A stretch of DNA of 64,000 nucleotides from Leadbettera azotonutricia ZAS-9 (lineage in GTDB: Bacteria > Spirochaetota > Spirochaetia > Treponematales > Breznakiellaceae): contig NC_015577.1 of NCBI RefSeq assembly GCF_000214355.1, positions 744,001 to 808,000 of the forward strand, in the 5' to 3' direction. The position numbers were made by a program, and so were the translations under genes. This document shows, in pieces, positions 24,694 to 33,155 of this stretch (positions are counted from its first letter, which is position 1; every line of letters begins with the position of its first letter). A model generated the notes under the pieces. That model was not told the DNA's origin and made no database searches. It saw nothing but the letters and a program-made list of their open reading frames with translations.

Positions 24694-25908
24694 ATGAGTA
24701 AACGCAAGTTCGGCAGGGAACTGGGTTTTCATACCAGGGCAGTGCATACAGGCAACGATATTGATAAAGAGACCGGAGCAATCAGGCGACCCATCACCAT
24801 GGCGAATAGTTATGCCCTTCCTTACGATCCATCGGATCTAAACTGGAGTTCTGCCGGCGGGGATGATGATTCGGGGGCGGCGCAAAATCTTTACACTCGG
24901 AACGGAGGAAGCAACCAGCAATACCTCCAGGAAAAACTTGCAAGCCTCTCCAATGGCGAAGATTGCGTGGTTCTGGGTAGCGGCGTTGCGGCCCTGTCGG
25001 GGCTTTTTTTCTCTCTGCTGCAATCAGGCGATCATGTGGTGTTTTCCAGTGTCACCTACATCGCGGTGTACCGGCTCCTCAACGATCTTTTTAAAAACAA
25101 ATTTAAAATTGAAACCACTATTGTTGATACTTCCGATCTTGACGCGGTACGCAAAGCCATGCGTCCCAACACCCGCCTGGTCCATATTGAAACACCGGGG
25201 AACCCTACCATCTCCATAGCGGATATTAAAGCTATCGCTGAGATTACCCATTCGGGGGGCGCTCTGCTTTCTGTGGACAATACTTTTGCCTCGCCTTACA
25301 ATCAGCGCCCTCTGGATTTAGGAGCGGACTTCTCGGTGGAGAGTCTTACCAAATATATCAACGGCCACGGCGATTCCATGGGCGGCGCAATTATCGGGAA
25401 AAGGGAACTCCTCGATCCTATACGCAGCCAGGCCCAGGTGAATCTTGGCGGGGTGATTAGCCCCTTTAACGCGTGGCTCATCATGCGGGGCGCAGTAACA
25501 CTGCCCCTGCGCATGCGGCAGCACAACGAAAATGCCCAGCGCATTGCCGGGTATCTCGAAAGCCTCCCGTCTGTGCGTTTTGTAAGCTATCCGGGCCTCA
25601 AAAGCCATAAGGGGCACAGTATTGCTGTTTCCCAGATGTCCCCCGGTTTTGGCGGAGTCTTGAGCTTTGGCCTTAAAGCTGACCACGATACCCACAACCG
25701 CTTTGTAAGCGAATTAAAGGTTATCACTTCCGCAGTATCCCTGGGGCACGATGAAAGTCTCATTGTTTTTTTAGGCGAGAAGGACGAACGGCAGTATCTT
25801 TACCCTGAAGAATTTCATGGGGGATTTTTCCGTTTTAGCGTTGGCCTTGAAGATGGGGAAGATTTAATTGCCGATATAGAACAGGCATTAAAGAAAACCG
25901 CGAGTTAA
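24694..25908 (+). CDS. Cys/Met-metabolism PLP enzyme (cystathionine gamma-synthase / gamma-lyase family)
   Basis: 404 residues from ATG 24694. Trans-sulfuration family features: HTRAVHTGND near the N-terminus, the NLYTRNGGSNQQYLQEKL stretch, the HIETPGNPT substrate motif, and the PLP lysine K220 in ESLTKYINGHGDSMGG. Members include cystathionine gamma-synthase, O-acetylhomoserine sulfhydrylase, methionine gamma-lyase and cystathionine gamma-lyase; sequence alone does not decide. It starts 2 bp after the acetyltransferase gene and closes the encapsulin operon, linking cysteine with homocysteine/methionine or thiol release. A decayed chimeric copy of its 3' end lies at 30976-31018. Confidence 0.9.
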   Translation: MSKRKFGRELGFHTRAVHTGNDIDKETGAIRRPITMANSYALPYDPSDLNWSSAGGDDDSGAAQNLYTRNGGSNQQYLQEKLASLSNGEDCVVLGSGVAALSGLFFSLLQSGDHVVFSSVTYIAVYRLLNDLFKNKFKIETTIVDTSDLDAVRKAMRPNTRLVHIETPGNPTISIADIKAIAEITHSGGALLSVDNTFASPYNQRPLDLGADFSVESLTKYINGHGDSMGGAIIGKRELLDPIRSQAQVNLGGVISPFNAWLIMRGAVTLPLRMRQHNENAQRIAGYLESLPSVRFVSYPGLKSHKGHSIAVSQMSPGFGGVLSFGLKADHDTHNRFVSELKVITSAVSLGHDESLIVFLGEKDERQYLYPEEFHGGFFRFSVGLEDGEDLIADIEQALKKTAS

Positions 25909-25916
25909 GCGTAGTT

Positions 25917-26507
25917 TCAGTTAATAACCAGTTCAATATCCCGTGAAGCTCCCATGTAGCGGCCATCCCCCGGATAGGTAATTGCCGCCCGGTAGCGGCC
26001 CCGTTGAACCGGAGGCCCGGGCAACGCTAATTCAGGCGCAGTTTCCGCATAATAGGTGATGACCAGTGTTACCGACGATTTCACAACTGCTGCTTTGGGA
26101 TTTCCGTCGTAATCAAATTCCTGTATCGCTTCAGCCTCAATGGGCACAAAAGTTTTCTGGATATAATACTCAACCTTGATAGGCTTCCCTGCCTTATAGC
26201 CCTTGCCGGCGGGACGTTCGATGCGGACATAATACGCGCCTACTTCGCTGGGAACTTCGGCGGTTCCTCCGGTGTTACTCAGCAGATCCGCTTCGGAATT
26301 GAAGTAGGTGATGACGAAGGGAGGTACTTCTTTTGCCGCCCTGGCTTCAATAGGCTGAGGCTGCCCATTATACAGGGTATGCTGATAGGTCGCGGAAGTG
26401 ATAATGGGCGGATCTTCCAGGGTTTCCCTGCTGGTACAAAAAGTAACCGAAACAAGAAGCGCTATCAGCAGTATTAGTGTTAAAAGGGATCGTGTTGGGC
26501 TGCTCAT
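25917..26507 (-). CDS. Exported MBG-like domain lipoprotein
   Basis: 196 residues from ATG 26507 ([14 protein letters not shown]). A longer in-frame reading into the cysK gene is not likely, because the hydrophobic signal then sits too deep. The signal segment ends VSVTFCTS, a loose lipobox of spirochaete style. Two Ig-like/MBG-type units follow ([19 protein letters not shown] and [15 protein letters not shown], each with a later GxYxxxI strand). Such domains occur in surface proteins and mediate binding. The start overlaps the cysK stop by 4 bp. Its role in a sulfur operon is unknown. Confidence 0.75.
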   Translation of the reverse strand: MSSPTRSLLTLILLIALLVSVTFCTSRETLEDPPIITSATYQHTLYNGQPQPIEARAAKEVPPFVITYFNSEADLLSNTGGTAEVPSEVGAYYVRIERPAGKGYKAGKPIKVEYYIQKTFVPIEAEAIQEFDYDGNPKAAVVKSSVTLVITYYAETAPELALPGPPVQRGRYRAAITYPGDGRYMGASRDIELVIN

Positions 26508-27481
26508 TCTTCTGTATCCGAAAGCTGGGTTGAAAGATACCGTTCCCCCGAATCGGGGAGGATCACCACAATGGTCTTGCCGGCGCTTTCTTTCCGCCCC
26601 GCGATTTGCAGGGCAGCCCATACTGCGGCGCCTGCCGATATTCCTACGAGGATTCCTTCGGTACGGGCAACACGGCGCGCGGTATTGATGGCGTCTTCAT
26701 TGGTTACCCGGACTATTTCGTCGATGATCGAGCGGTTGAGCACCTTGGGGATGAACCCTGCGCCTATGCCCTGGATGCGGTGGGGGCCGGGCCTGCCGCC
26801 CGAAAGCACCGGCGACGCGTCGGGTTCCACTGCGACTATTTTCACACCCGGCTTCCGTTCTTTTAGTACTTCTCCTACTCCGGTAATTGTTCCGCCTGTG
26901 CCAACGCCGGCGACAAAGATATCCACTGCGCCGGCTGTGTCGTCCCAAATTTCGACTGCAGTGGTTCTGCGGTGAGCCTCGGGGTTGGCGGGGTTTTCAA
27001 ATTGCAGGGGCATGAAACTGTTGGGAATGGACTGAACCAGTTCGCGGGCCTTGTTCACCGCGCCGTTCATGCCGTCCTTGCCCGAGGTGAGCACCACATC
27101 GGCGCCGAGCATTGCCGCAAGTTTTCGCCGCTCCACCGACATGGTTTCGGGCATGGTGAGGATGAGCTTGTAATTACGGGCGGCGCAGGCAAAGGCCAGG
27201 CCTATGCCGGTGTTCCCTGAGGTGGGCTCGATGACCGTGCCGCCGGGTTTTAGTTTCCCGTCCCGTACCGCAGCGTCCAGCATGGCCGCCCCGATGCGGC
27301 ACTTTACGCTGTTCATGGGGTTAAAGGCTTCGACCTTGGCAAGCACTGTTCCGCTTAAGCCCTCGCCCAGTTTGGCAAGGCGCACCAGGGGCGTGTTCCC
27401 TCTGGCAGCGGTGATGTCGGCGTATATCCTTCCCCGCGAATCCGTCGGACCCAAAGGCCCGGCCTCAGTATTACTGCTCAT
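26504..27481 (-). CDS. cysK: Cysteine synthase A (O-acetylserine sulfhydrylase)
   Basis: 325 residues, closely like E. coli Cys[16 protein letters not shown], the PLP lysine K60 in [53 protein letters not shown] and [11 protein letters not shown]. It condenses O-acetylserine with sulfide to give cysteine. It is the second cysteine synthase in the window and is transcribed with an ABC importer of the sulfonate/taurine type, 11 bp behind the ATPase gene, so it probably fixes the sulfide released from the imported compound. Confidence 0.95.
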   Translation of the reverse strand: MSSNTEAGPLGPTDSRGRIYADITAARGNTPLVRLAKLGEGLSGTVLAKVEAFNPMNSVKCRIGAAMLDAAVRDGKLKPGGTVIEPTSGNTGIGLAFACAARNYKLILTMPETMSVERRKLAAMLGADVVLTSGKDGMNGAVNKARELVQSIPNSFMPLQFENPANPEAHRRTTAVEIWDDTAGAVDIFVAGVGTGGTITGVGEVLKERKPGVKIVAVEPDASPVLSGGRPGPHRIQGIGAGFIPKVLNRSIIDEIVRVTNEDAINTARRVARTEGILVGISAGAAVWAALQIAGRKESAGKTIVVILPDSGERYLSTQLSDTEE

Positions 27482-27492
27482 GCATTACCCCG

Positions 27493-28371
27493 TTAAATTG
27501 AATATTCGCTTTCCTGATTAAGATCGTATTGGAACATTGCAAAAATGCGTTCCTGAATTTCGACCACGTCCTGGTCTGTCCTTGCCCTGGGCCGCTTGAT
27601 ATCCACAGGGATCCTGTTGCGGATAGTGCCGGGGCTGGGGGAAAAAACCACCACCTCGTCCGAAAGATACACCGCCTCGGAAACATCATGGGTTACCATA
27701 ACGATGATAAGGCTCGATTTGGTTTCTTCCCAGAGGCGCAGCAGATCATCCTGAAGTTTTTCCCGGGTCAGGGCATCCACTGCCGCAAAGGGCTCGTCCA
27801 TAAGGATAATTTTCGGTTCTACCGAGAGCGCCCTTGCCAGGGCAAGCCGCTGCCGCATGCCGCCGGAAAGCTGGGAAGGGTACTTGTATTCCACCCCGCT
27901 GAGACCCACCTTGCCAAGGTAGTACCGGCTCCGTTCATTCCGTTCCTGCCGTTTAATGCCCCGGAGCTTCAGCGCAAAATTGATATTTTCGACAGCTGTC
28001 ATCCAGGGGAAAATCGCATAATCCTGAAAGATCATGGCAATGTCATGCTTGGGCCTGTCCCTAAAAACGCCATTCGCCAGGGGGGAGATAAAACGGTAGC
28101 GCCGCTTGTAGTCCTCCATTTCTTTCCGTGTAGAAGGCAGGGGTTCCAGAACCCGTTTGCCGTCGATGCGTATTTCCCCATCCGTAGGAGCCTGGAGCCC
28201 AGCAAGTATTTCGAGGAAGGTCGATTTTCCGCAGCCCGACGGCCCCAGCAGTGTTACAATTTTCCCGTCAGGGATAGTAATGGACACATTTAATACCGCA
28301 GTGAGTCCCTCGGCGAGGCCTTTTTCATTTACTACGGAAAAGAATTTCGTAATGCTTTTTGCCTCGATCAT
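27493..28371 (-). CDS. ABC transporter ATP-binding protein (nitrate/sulfonate/taurine type)
   Basis: 292 residues. Walker A GPSGCGKST, Q-loop in MIFQDYAIFPW, signature LSGGMRQRLALARAL, and Walker B IILMDEPFAAVD are all present. An insertion of about 30 residues (from RKEMEDYKRRYRFISP) lies between Walker A and the Q-loop compared with SsuB/TauB. It energises the adjacent permease. Located between the permease and cysK genes in one leftward operon. Substrate by family: nitrate, taurine, alkanesulfonates, thiamine precursors or similar; sulfonates fit the context best. Confidence 0.92.
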   Translation of the reverse strand: MIEAKSITKFFSVVNEKGLAEGLTAVLNVSITIPDGKIVTLLGPSGCGKSTFLEILAGLQAPTDGEIRIDGKRVLEPLPSTRKEMEDYKRRYRFISPLANGVFRDRPKHDIAMIFQDYAIFPWMTAVENINFALKLRGIKRQERNERSRYYLGKVGLSGVEYKYPSQLSGGMRQRLALARALSVEPKIILMDEPFAAVDALTREKLQDDLLRLWEETKSSLIIVMVTHDVSEAVYLSDEVVVFSPSPGTIRNRIPVDIKRPRARTDQDVVEIQERIFAMFQYDLNQESEYSI

Positions 28372-28447
28372 GAGGGAACCTCCTCACTGCGTTCATCGGA
28401 TGAGGGTTCACGTATATTCCCCAGGCAAAAAAATAATTTTTTGCACA

Positions 28448-29284
28448 TTAACGGCCAACTTTCCAAATGGCGAGTTTTATTTCTACATATTTAAGGATCT
28501 CAATGAGGAACCAGCCAATCCAGCCGAGTATAACCATGCAGACCATCATCTCGGGGATCACAAAGTAATCCTTGGCCTGGCCCAAAAGGAAGCCAATGCC
28601 CATACGGCCGCCGTAGGATTCGCCAATGAGGAGCATCACGAGCCCCATGGCAATGCCGGTTTTAAGACTCATGATGATGGAACCGAAGGCGTGCCAGAAA
28701 TACACTTTCCGGAGTAGGGTAAATTCGCTGGCGCCAAATACACGCGCCCCTGCAAGATAACGGGGGTCAGTGTCTTTGATACCCTGATAGGTATTGAACA
28801 GTACCGGGTAAAATATTCCGATGAACATCAAAAAAATGTGCATCTTCGATCCTATGCCGAAGAATATGATCGTCATAGGCACCCAGGCCGGTGGCGGAAT
28901 GGGCGAAAGGAGCTGCCAGAGGGGCAGCACATAGGCGCGTATTTTAAGGTTCCACCCCATGAGGAGCCCGATGGGCACTGCCAGCGCCACAGCGATGCCA
29001 AAAGCCGCAAAGAAGCGGCCCATGCTGTAAAGCACATGGAACACCAGGCGCCGGTGAAGCAGCATATCCCAAAACTTTAAAGCCACCGTGCTTAACGAGG
29101 GGATAAGGCTTTTGGGTATGATGCCCCACCGGGGCAAAAATTCCCACAGTAACAGTAATGGTATTAGAACGGTGAGAAATTCCAGGGAGAAAAAATTCCC
29201 CAGAGAATTTTTAAAAAAGCCTCCGAGTTCATACAGAACGCGGCGGATACCCCTGGTTTCGTATTGTACTTGCTGGTTAATCAT
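28448..29284 (-). CDS. ABC transporter permease (SsuC/TauC type)
   Basis: 278 residues with about six membrane segments. The binding-protein-dependent transport motif lies in ARVFGASEFTLLRKVYFW and the following loop. The N-terminal LIPLLLLWEFLPRWGIIP is typical of the nitrate/sulfonate permease family. Gap to the ATPase gene is 76 bp and to the binding-protein gene 103 bp; the latter gap holds a stable hairpin. It forms the inner-membrane channel, as a homodimer in this family. Confidence 0.92.
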   Translation of the reverse strand: MINQQVQYETRGIRRVLYELGGFFKNSLGNFFSLEFLTVLIPLLLLWEFLPRWGIIPKSLIPSLSTVALKFWDMLLHRRLVFHVLYSMGRFFAAFGIAVALAVPIGLLMGWNLKIRAYVLPLWQLLSPIPPPAWVPMTIIFFGIGSKMHIFLMFIGIFYPVLFNTYQGIKDTDPRYLAGARVFGASEFTLLRKVYFWHAFGSIIMSLKTGIAMGLVMLLIGESYGGRMGIGFLLGQAKDYFVIPEMMVCMVILGWIGWFLIEILKYVEIKLAIWKVGR

Positions 29285-29326
29285 TTTTGTTCCACTATTC
29301 TACAAAGAGATTAATACGATAAAAAT

Positions 29327-29364
29327 AGAACCCCAGAGGAAGAATTACCTTCCCCGGGGGTTCT
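29327..29364 (-). terminator. Intra-operon hairpin between binding-protein and permease genes
   Basis: AGAACCCC (29327-29334) pairs with GGGGTTCT (29357-29364), with further pairing inside. On the minus strand it is followed by ATTTTTAT. It is probably a partial terminator or 3'-end stabiliser that lets the binding protein be made in excess over the membrane parts. Confidence 0.6.
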
Positions 29365-29387
29365 GTGTTTTTTAAATCCTTCTTTTT

Positions 29388-30440
29388 TTACCAGGTAATT
29401 CCCTTAAACTCAGGCGCAAAAAGTTTGTCGCCGGGGTTCGTGTCAATGGTTCCCTGGTTCACCAGAGCCTGTGCATAACCGATAAGATGGTGGGTGTCCA
29501 GATGGGTGGTAAAGCCCAGCTTGGGATTGCTGTTGATAATTGCCTGCTCTGAAACATTGGGCACATACTTGTGGGCAATAGCCACAATATCCGAAGCCAC
29601 AGGATTAGCCAGGATGATCTGGTCAGCTTCCGCAATGGCTTCGATAAACACCTTTGCATCCCCGAGCCTGTCCTTGATAAAGGTTGTATTGGCGTTGATG
29701 GTGCGGCAGGGCGGGTCTTCGCCGGCAAGGTTCTTGTCGATGGTCCCGTCGCCGTTGGCGTCCGAGTGGCCATCAAAGATGGTCTTGTACTTGGGATTGC
29801 CCGCCGCATCCTTTAGGAGCAGGGCTTCCGCCACAAAGGGCTCTTCGAGAATGGCGCCTTTCACCGCGGCCCCTTCAAGGGCGGCCAATGCGGCGCCGGG
29901 AGCCAGAGCTACAAGCTCAAATTCGGTGCTGTACTGGCTTTTCAGGGTGTCCCTGATGGCAATAACCGCGCAGCAGGTATTTGAAAGCCCCGCAAGCTGG
30001 AGATTCTTGAGATCCCCCGGATTTTTAATCGGGGAATTCACCGGCACCACCAATACCGAGGTGCAAGGAATCTTTACCTGGCTGACGATAATGATGGACT
30101 GCCCCTTTGCAATGGGAGTAATGACCCCGGTGGGGCAATTAAAGACAATGTCCGCTTCGCCCCCGACCACAGCGGCAACCCCGGAACTGGTCTGCTGAAT
30201 CTCCACCTCAAGCCCCCGTTTGGCAAAGAGGCCCTTCTCGTAAGCCACGTACAGGTTAAGATGGTGGGTGGAATTCGCATCGGCGACGATGACTTTCTTC
30301 CCCGACAGAACCGGCCCCTGGGCTTGAGCTTGCGGCTGAACCTCAGGCTGTACTGCCGGCGCGGCATCCTTGCTTCCCCCGGCCCATATAGGCAGGGTCA
30401 AAGCCAGCAATAGCAAAGAGACACAAATTTTCCTAAGCAT
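29388..30440 (-). CDS. ABC transporter substrate-binding protein (NMT1/SsuA-like)
   Basis: 350 residues from ATG 30440, preceded by AAGGAG; the reading frame is open further upstream but the signal peptide (MLRKICVSLLLLALTLPIWA) fixes the start. A Pro/Gln/Ala linker follows, then a two-lobe periplasmic binding fold of the NMT1 type: DANSTHHLNLYVAYEKGLF, GLEVEIQQTSSGVAAV, and KGAILEEPFVAEALLL. It captures an unidentified small organic molecule in the periplasm. The unusual SNTCCAVIA may lie near the ligand pocket. First gene of the importer-cysK operon. Confidence 0.88.
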   Translation of the reverse strand: MLRKICVSLLLLALTLPIWAGGSKDAAPAVQPEVQPQAQAQGPVLSGKKVIVADANSTHHLNLYVAYEKGLFAKRGLEVEIQQTSSGVAAVVGGEADIVFNCPTGVITPIAKGQSIIIVSQVKIPCTSVLVVPVNSPIKNPGDLKNLQLAGLSNTCCAVIAIRDTLKSQYSTEFELVALAPGAALAALEGAAVKGAILEEPFVAEALLLKDAAGNPKYKTIFDGHSDANGDGTIDKNLAGEDPPCRTINANTTFIKDRLGDAKVFIEAIAEADQIILANPVASDIVAIAHKYVPNVSEQAIINSNPKLGFTTHLDTHHLIGYAQALVNQGTIDTNPGDKLFAPEFKGITW

Positions 30441-30453
30441 AAAAATCTCCTTA

Positions 30454-30506
30454 TTCCTAGTAATTAGATAGTATTTATAATATAGTATATCGATCGGAAT
30501 TGTCAA
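30454..30506 (-). promoter_or_regulatory. Promoter of the ABC importer-cysK operon and shared 13-mer
   Basis: On the minus strand: TTGACA (30506-30501), 16-bp spacer, TATATT (30484-30479). Between the expected transcription start and the Shine-Dalgarno lies TAATTACTAGGAA (complement of 30454-30466), identical to the 13-mer at 15621-15633 in front of cysM. Confidence 0.65.
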
Positions 30507-30603
30507 GTAAATTTGCGAATTTTTGCGATTTTTTTGAGTTTCGTAGCTAGGGTACATACCCCGACCGCTCTCCGGCTTTTTACGTTGCCTAATAGGTCCC
30601 TCT

Positions 30604-30723
30604 GTGATATGCTTATTATTATATTGGAATGATGAAGCCCAGGTATGGGTTGCAGTAAACGGTAAACCCCATGAAGGCATACCCCTTCATTTTAAAGCCG
30701 ACAGGGTCGTAGTAGCTGCATAA
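30604..30723 (+). pseudogene. HicB/DUF1902-like antitoxin remnant
   Basis: A 40-codon open stretch encodes YWNDEAQVWVAVNG, resembling the first strands of HicB/DUF1902 antitoxins (xxWDxEAxVWVA). It then diverges and stops at 30721-30723, before the usual remainder of the fold. A clean ATG (30609) is one base out of frame. It sits directly in front of a HicA-like remnant, which supports the reading as a broken toxin-antitoxin pair. Moderate to low confidence. Confidence 0.4.
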
Positions 30724-30733
30724 ATGGCAGAGT

Positions 30734-30917
30734 ATGAAAAAAGGTACGAGCCAAGTTATTGGAAAACGGCTGTACATTCCAGAGGCATGGAAAGGGGGGC
30801 CATGATATTTGGTATAGCCCCCTTTCCAATAAGCATGTCACAGTTGATGGAAAAATACCTTCCCGCCATACCGTAAACGCAGTTATGAAACAAGCAGGCA
30901 TCAAGTACCACTTTTAA
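30734..30917 (+). pseudogene. HicA-like (YcfA) mRNA interferase remnant, frameshifted after start
   Basis: From 30738 the frame reads KKVRAKLLENGCTFQRHGKG, then GHDIWYSPLSNKHVTVDGKI, then PSRHTVNAVMKQAGIKYHF and stop. This matches the small HicA/YcfA toxin fold, including the catalytic His in the GGHDIW turn and the SRHTxNAxxKQAGI end. The only ATG (30734) is one base out of frame: six A follow it where five would give MKKVRAKLL. So the gene appears inactivated by a 1-bp insertion in a homopolymer, or starts at a rare codon further in. Confidence 0.55.
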
Positions 30918-30975
30918 TCCGCGAATGGCACTAGGCATAGCGTAGGCAGGGCTGGATAGGTAGTACCTGGGCATG

Positions 30976-31018
30976 CGGCAGCATCTTTACCCTGAAGATG
31001 GGGAAGATTTAATTGCCG
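30976..31018 (+). repeat. Chimeric scrap of the trans-sulfuration gene 3' end
   Basis: 30976-30997 equals 25789-25810 except for one base, and 30997-31018 equals 25852-25873 exactly. The 41 bases between them in the intact gene are missing, with the join at a CTGAAG/TTGAAG repeat. It is a deleted partial copy of the end of the PLP-enzyme gene, 5 kb away. Confidence 0.7.
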
Positions 31019-31103
31019 GTAGTGATTTACGCACCTGTTTATACAAATTATAACGGAGTCTCCATCCAAAAGCCCGTATACGCTTAACATTTCAATTATT
31101 TGA

Positions 31104-31433
31104 GATCTGGTTCCAGCACAGGATCATAAAAACAATATATTCACCGAAGTTGACGTTTTTATGGAAAATGGCGATTGTGTCATGATTGTTGAAACAAAGG
31201 CCAAACCCAACACGGATGATATAGACGAACATATTAAGCGCATGGAAAAATTGCGCACCTATGCGGATTTGCATAATGATACGCGCAAATATTTTGGGGC
31301 CATTGCAGGTGTCGTTATGAATGATAGTGAAAAGAAATATGCCCTTAAAAAAGGCTTTTATGTTATTGAGCCTTCGGGGGAGACCTTTAATATTACCGAG
31401 CCGGAAGGCACCGGTAAGCCCAAGGCATGGTAG
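31104..31433 (+). pseudogene. DUF3782-like (PD-(D/E)XK-type) protein, 3' fragment
   Basis: Open from 31104 (after an in-frame TGA at 31101) to 31433; an ATG lies at 31161. The encoded IFTEVDVFMENGDCVMIVET and EHIKRMEKLRTYADLHNDTR match the C-terminal nuclease-like half of DUF3782 proteins and align with the broken gene at 56626-57192. The N-terminal coiled-coil half is absent. The D...ExK-like core (EVDVF, VETK) remains, but an isolated C-terminal half is unlikely to work. Confidence 0.65.
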
Positions 31434-31457
31434 AGGGCAAGGGCGCCTGCCGCCCTC

Positions 31458-32333
31458 TCACCCGCCCAGTATCTCGTAAAGCCTGTCTAAATCTTCCATA
31501 GAATAATAATCAATCACGATTTTGCCTGCCTTGAGATCCCCGTTAATGGCGACCTTGGTTCCCAGGCGGCCGATGAATTTCTCTTCCATGGCGCCGAGCT
31601 CGGGGGCGCGGCCTTTGGGATGCGGCCCTTCGGGACTCTTCTTTTTGCCCTGGCCGTTTAAAATGCCTGCATGGCGCTCGGCTTCGCGCACGGAAAGGCT
31701 TTTTTTCAGTATCTCCCTAAAAAGAAGATCCTGTTTTTTGGCGCTGTTCACTGAAAGCAGAGCCCGGGCATGTCCGGGGCTAAGGTCGCCTTCCTGAAGG
31801 CTTTCTTGCATCTCGTAGGGAAGCTTGAGGAGCCGCAGGGCGTTGGCGACAGTGGAGCGGTTTTTGCCCACCCTCCCGGCGACTTCGTCCTGCGAAAGGC
31901 CCGTGAGTTCCATGAGCCGCTTGTAGGCGCCGGCTTCCTCGATGGGGTTGAGGTCGGCCCGCTGCACATTCTCGATGAGGGCCACCACCATGCGTTTTTC
32001 GTCGGAGTATTTGCGGATTATGACCGGCGCTTCCGTGAGCCCCGCGATTCTGGCGGCCCTGCTCCGGCGCTCGCCTGCGACTATGGTGTAAGTCCCGTCG
32101 CCGCTTTCCTCCACGATGATGGGCTGGATGATGCCATGCTCTTTTATCGAATCCGCAAGTTCGGCCAATTCGCCGTCGTCGAAGCTTTTGCGGGGCTGGT
32201 CAGGATTGGCCTTGAGCTTTTCGAGGGGGATGAAGATCTCAGTCCCCGGGCTTTTTGCCTGGGTTTCACTGTCTTCCTTGCTGTTTTCTATAAGGGCAGC
32301 CAGGCCCCTGCCGAGCCGGTTTTTAGGCGCCAC
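31458..32333 (-). CDS. parB: Chromosome-partitioning protein ParB
   Basis: 291 residues. N-terminal RLGRGLAALI; ParB/Srx CTP-binding domain with the GERRSRAARIAGL motif and VALIENVQRADLNPIEEA; then the HTH domain (GLSQDEVAGRVGKNRSTVAN) that reads parS; and a C-terminal dimer domain. It loads on parS sites next to the origin and works with ParA. Its start overlaps the parA stop by 11 bp. No parS sequence was found in this window. Confidence 0.96.
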   Translation of the reverse strand: MAPKNRLGRGLAALIENSKEDSETQAKSPGTEIFIPLEKLKANPDQPRKSFDDGELAELADSIKEHGIIQPIIVEESGDGTYTIVAGERRSRAARIAGLTEAPVIIRKYSDEKRMVVALIENVQRADLNPIEEAGAYKRLMELTGLSQDEVAGRVGKNRSTVANALRLLKLPYEMQESLQEGDLSPGHARALLSVNSAKKQDLLFREILKKSLSVREAERHAGILNGQGKKKSPEGPHPKGRAPELGAMEEKFIGRLGTKVAINGDLKAGKIVIDYYSMEDLDRLYEILGG

Positions 32334-33087
32334 GGTTCAGTATCTCCATGGCGAGGCTTTGGTAGGCTTTGGCCCCAAGGCATTGGGGATCGTACTTTGA
32401 TATGGGGAGGCCGTGGGAGGGGGCTTCGGAGAGCCGCACATTGCGGGGGATGATGGTAGAGAACACTTTGCTCTTGAAGTAGGCGCTTACCTCTTTTACT
32501 ACCTGCTGTGCAAGGCGGGTACGGGAATCGTACATGGTAAAGAATATGCCCCCTATGTCCAGATGGGGGTTTGTGCTCTTTTTTATCCCCCTGATAGCCT
32601 TGAGGAGATGGGAAAGGCCTTCCATGGCGAAATATTCGCACTGCATGGGGATTAAAGCCGCATCGGCAGCGGAGATTCCGTTGAGGGTCAGAACCCCGAG
32701 GCTGGGGGGACAGTCGATAAAGATATAGTCATAGCGCTTTTTCGCCGGTTCCAGGGCTTTTTTGAGGAAGAAGTCCCGCTCGTCCTGTTCGATAAGCTCC
32801 ACCGCAGCCCCCGAGAGGTCGATCCCGGCGGGAATCACCGAGAGACCCGGGGTGGATGTCTGCCGTATAGCCTGGTTCAAGTCCGCAAGGCCCGAGATGA
32901 GTTCATACACACCGGGTTTGGAATCGGCTTCGACTATGCCCACCCCGCTTGAGAGGTTGCCCTGGGAGTCGAAATCCACGAGGAGCACTGTTTTGCCGGC
33001 TTCGGCAAGATAGGCGCCGATATTTATAGCCGAGGTGGTCTTGCCGACCCCCCCTTTTTGGTTAACAAAAACAAAAATTTTGCCCAT
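32323..33087 (-). CDS. parA: Chromosome-partitioning ATPase ParA (Soj)
   Basis: 254 residues. Deviant Walker A KGGVGKTTSAINIGAYLA at the N-terminus, Walker A' VLLVDFDSQGNLSS and Walker B YIFIDCPPSLG. The short N-terminus without an HTH marks the chromosomal Soj-type. It binds DNA as an ATP dimer and is stimulated by ParB. The intergenic region to the divergent HAD gene (33088-33155) is AT-rich and has a TATAAT-like element. Confidence 0.96.
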   Translation of the reverse strand: MGKIFVFVNQKGGVGKTTSAINIGAYLAEAGKTVLLVDFDSQGNLSSGVGIVEADSKPGVYELISGLADLNQAIRQTSTPGLSVIPAGIDLSGAAVELIEQDERDFFLKKALEPAKKRYDYIFIDCPPSLGVLTLNGISAADAALIPMQCEYFAMEGLSHLLKAIRGIKKSTNPHLDIGGIFFTMYDSRTRLAQQVVKEVSAYFKSKVFSTIIPRNVRLSEAPSHGLPISKYDPQCLGAKAYQSLAMEILNRGA

Positions 33088-33155
33088 TTTTCAAAAGTAT
33101 GATATAATTTTTAATCGCTATTGAATAGTGGGAAACAAGGGGTTATTCTTATAGT

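Noticed and set aside
31458-33155. parS site near parAB
   Set aside because: I looked for TGTTTCACGTGAAACA-like 16-mers here and in the rest of the window and saw none. A scan of the whole genome would be needed.
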